A DNA stretch of 64,000 nt from Marinomonas sp. SBI8L (GTDB lineage: Bacteria; Pseudomonadota; Gammaproteobacteria; Pseudomonadales; Marinomonadaceae), in contig NZ_JSEO01000001.1 in assembly GCF_001624705.1 (NCBI RefSeq), forward strand, positions 62,001 to 126,000, in the 5' to 3' direction. Each line of letters opens with the position of its first letter. Position 1 is the first letter of the stretch. A program made the translations under genes and the position numbers. The notes beneath the pieces were generated by a model. The model did not search any database, was not told the origin of the DNA, and worked only from the letters and a program-made list of their open reading frames with translations. Shown in pieces: positions 62,544-64,000 of the stretch.

Positions 62544-63346
62544 TGAATATCATTACCTCTTTTAGCCTACTTTCTTTCAAACAAAAAATCGGACTTTTAC
62601 TCTTCATAGTGCCTTGTATTTTTGCCTTAGTCGCACCCTTGCTTGTTGCGGGTAGTCCACATGATCAATCTTTGATGGATACACTCCAAGCGCCAAGTGC
62701 TGAACACTGGTTTGGTACTGACCATCTGGGACGTGACATGTGGTTGCGCTTGGCCTCTGCGCTGCAAGTGTCTCTTGGTATCGCTTTGATCAGTACCTTT
62801 TTTGCCACTGGGTTCGGCACGCTAATGGGCGTTCTGTCCGCGCAATACCCAAAAACAGCGGATAAAGTCTTAAATTTAATTTCCAATTTATTTTTGGCTG
62901 TTCCTGGATTGTTATTTATATTGCTGTTCGCAACGATTGCACCAGGGAAATTATGGCCACTCTTTTTGGGTGTCTCTTTGATTGCCAGTATCGAAATGTA
63001 TCGTGTCGTGCGAGCGCAATCCATGATTATCGCTAACCGTGATGCAGTCGCCGCCTCTCAGTTATTGGGATTCACGCCATGGTATTTACTACAGAGGCAC
63101 TATTTCCCAGAGTTGCGTCCGATTATCTTACGTTTGGCGGCTTTTACCTTGGCAACCACTGTTTTATCCGTCGCATCCCTTGGTTTTATTAACGTTGGTG
63201 TAAAACCACCCCGTGCAGAATTAGGCCTCATGATGATTGAACTCATGCCTTATTACTACGAAGCACCCTGGATCATACTACAGCCAATAATTGCTTTATT
63301 TATATTAGTTCTAGGATTAAATCTAATGATTGGGAAGAAAAAATAA
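62543..63346 (+). CDS. ABC importer permease (DppC/NikC type)
   Basis: 267 residues, second permease of the importer. The DppC-type N-terminus (HWFGTDHLGRDMWLRLASAL) and EAA loop (AASQLLGFTPWYLLQRHYFP) are clear. It has about six helices. It overlaps the ATPase gene by one base. Confidence 0.93.
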   Translation: MNIITSFSLLSFKQKIGLLLFIVPCIFALVAPLLVAGSPHDQSLMDTLQAPSAEHWFGTDHLGRDMWLRLASALQVSLGIALISTFFATGFGTLMGVLSAQYPKTADKVLNLISNLFLAVPGLLFILLFATIAPGKLWPLFLGVSLIASIEMYRVVRAQSMIIANRDAVAASQLLGFTPWYLLQRHYFPELRPIILRLAAFTLATTVLSVASLGFINVGVKPPRAELGLMMIELMPYYYEAPWIILQPIIALFILVLGLNLMIGKKK

Positions 63347-64000
63347 TGCTCGTTGTAAAGAATCTAAGCGTTAAGACGCTTGATGGGAACATGATCGTTA
63401 ACCCAGTATCATTTGAATTAGTTGCAGGCGAAGCACTGACCATTGTCGGTGAAACCGGTTCAGGTAAAACCTTATTGGCTCAAGCCATCGCCAATAATCT
63501 ACCTGAAGGCCTAATCGCTGAAGGTGAGATTTACTTACACGATCAAGCCATTCACACCCTATCTGCTGACGACCGTAATGCCTTATGGGGGAAAACCATC
63601 TGTGTTCTCCCACAGGAGCCGACTCGCTCGTTAGACCCTACTATGCATGCGATCAAGCAGGTTAAAGAAGGCTATCAGATAGTTAAAGGTTTAAACTCGA
63701 GTGACGCAACCGCTCAAGCCTCCCATGATTTTGAATGCGTTAAACTGCCCCATGCCACACATAAATACCCATTTGAGTTATCTGGCGGTATGGCACAAAG
63801 GGTTGCGTTTTTAGCATCACGTTCAGGCGGAGCAACCTTCACTGTTGCTGATGAGCCAACCAAAGGGTTGGACGCTAATCGTCGTGATGATATCGCCAAG
63901 CAATTGCGCTCACTCATTGAAAAAAATGAAGGTGTCTTTACGATCACCCATGACATTGACGTTGCCCATCAGCTTGGTGGCCGCGTGATGATTATGCGTA
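63346..64000 (+). CDS. ABC importer ATPase, 3' part missing
   Basis: 218 codons run off the right edge. All ATPase motifs are readable: Walker A GETGSGKT, Q-loop LPQEPTRSLDP, signature LSGGMAQR, Walker B TFTVADEPTKGLD and switch His in TITHDIDVAH. It resembles DppD/NikD. A DppF/NikE-like second ATPase probably follows outside the window. Confidence 0.92.
   Translation, partial: MLVVKNLSVKTLDGNMIVNPVSFELVAGEALTIVGETGSGKTLLAQAIANNLPEGLIAEGEIYLHDQAIHTLSADDRNALWGKTICVLPQEPTRSLDPTMHAIKQVKEGYQIVKGLNSSDATAQASHDFECVKLPHATHKYPFELSGGMAQRVAFLASRSGGATFTVADEPTKGLDANRRDDIAKQLRSLIEKNEGVFTITHDIDVAHQLGGRVMIMR

Overview
The window reads as part of the chromosome of a marine gammaproteobacterium, most likely an Oceanospirillales relative such as Marinomonas. 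That is an inference from gene content and fairly low GC. The pointers are an OmpK/Tsx-type porin, a dimethylglycine-catabolism (dgc) operon, a Fur-box/FagA-like/fumC unit, a manganese pyrophosphatase, several c-di-GMP genes and many divergent regulator/target pairs. No rRNA, tRNA, CRISPR array, intact prophage or intact IS was found. Both ends of the window cut genes: a glyoxalase I on the left and an ABC ATPase on the right.

Layout. 1-8.2 kb: small regulator/target modules (TetR/tautomerase, TetR/alpha-beta hydrolase, Rrf2/MFS exporter, LysR/SRPBCC protein), most with operator-like repeats in the divergent gap. 8.3-17.6 kb: OmpK-like porin, a decayed LuxR gene, small unknown proteins, alanine dehydrogenase (ald), Mn pyrophosphatase (ppaC), and a GST-like/LysR pair. 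17.6-22.8 kb: FMN reductase, a di-heme cytochrome c peroxidase-like gene overlapping a diguanylate cyclase gene, a second PAS-GGDEF protein and a zinc/iron-chelating Cys-cluster protein. 23-28.6 kb: purine permease and 8-oxoguanine deaminase, then a Fur-box-preceded FagA-like/fumC operon. 28.8-31.5 kb: an unrecognised 386-aa protein, a GFA-family enzyme, a membrane protein and TetR. 31.5-36.6 kb: a four-gene signalling operon (PAS kinase, two response regulators, second kinase) ending in a GGDEF-EAL output. 36.9-37.2 kb: a MITE-like element with terminal inverted repeats and TTAA flanks. 37.2-41.4 kb: LysE/MarR pair, orphan periplasmic binding protein, chemoreceptor.

41.9-46.7 kb is the most accessory-looking stretch. 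It holds three exported proteins in long AT-rich spacers: an endonuclease/exonuclease/phosphatase-fold enzyme, an endonuclease I, and a leukocidin/alpha-haemolysin-family beta-barrel pore-forming toxin. The toxin is followed by an unrecognised membrane-anchored protein.

46.7-51.6 kb: LysE, LysR/EamA, and MerR/PhzF, in which the phzF operator overlaps the merR stop codon. 51.7-59.6 kb: the dgc cluster (M19 dipeptidase, V4R/DUF5943 protein, DgcA, DgcB and a dedicated electron transfer flavoprotein pair), which would convert dimethylglycine to sarcosine and pass electrons toward quinone. 60.0-64.0 kb: a nickel/peptide-type ABC importer with a Zur-box-like palindrome in front, suggesting metal or metal-chelate uptake.

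Gene identities come from reading the translations and recalling family motifs. No search was run, so borderline names are marked as such.
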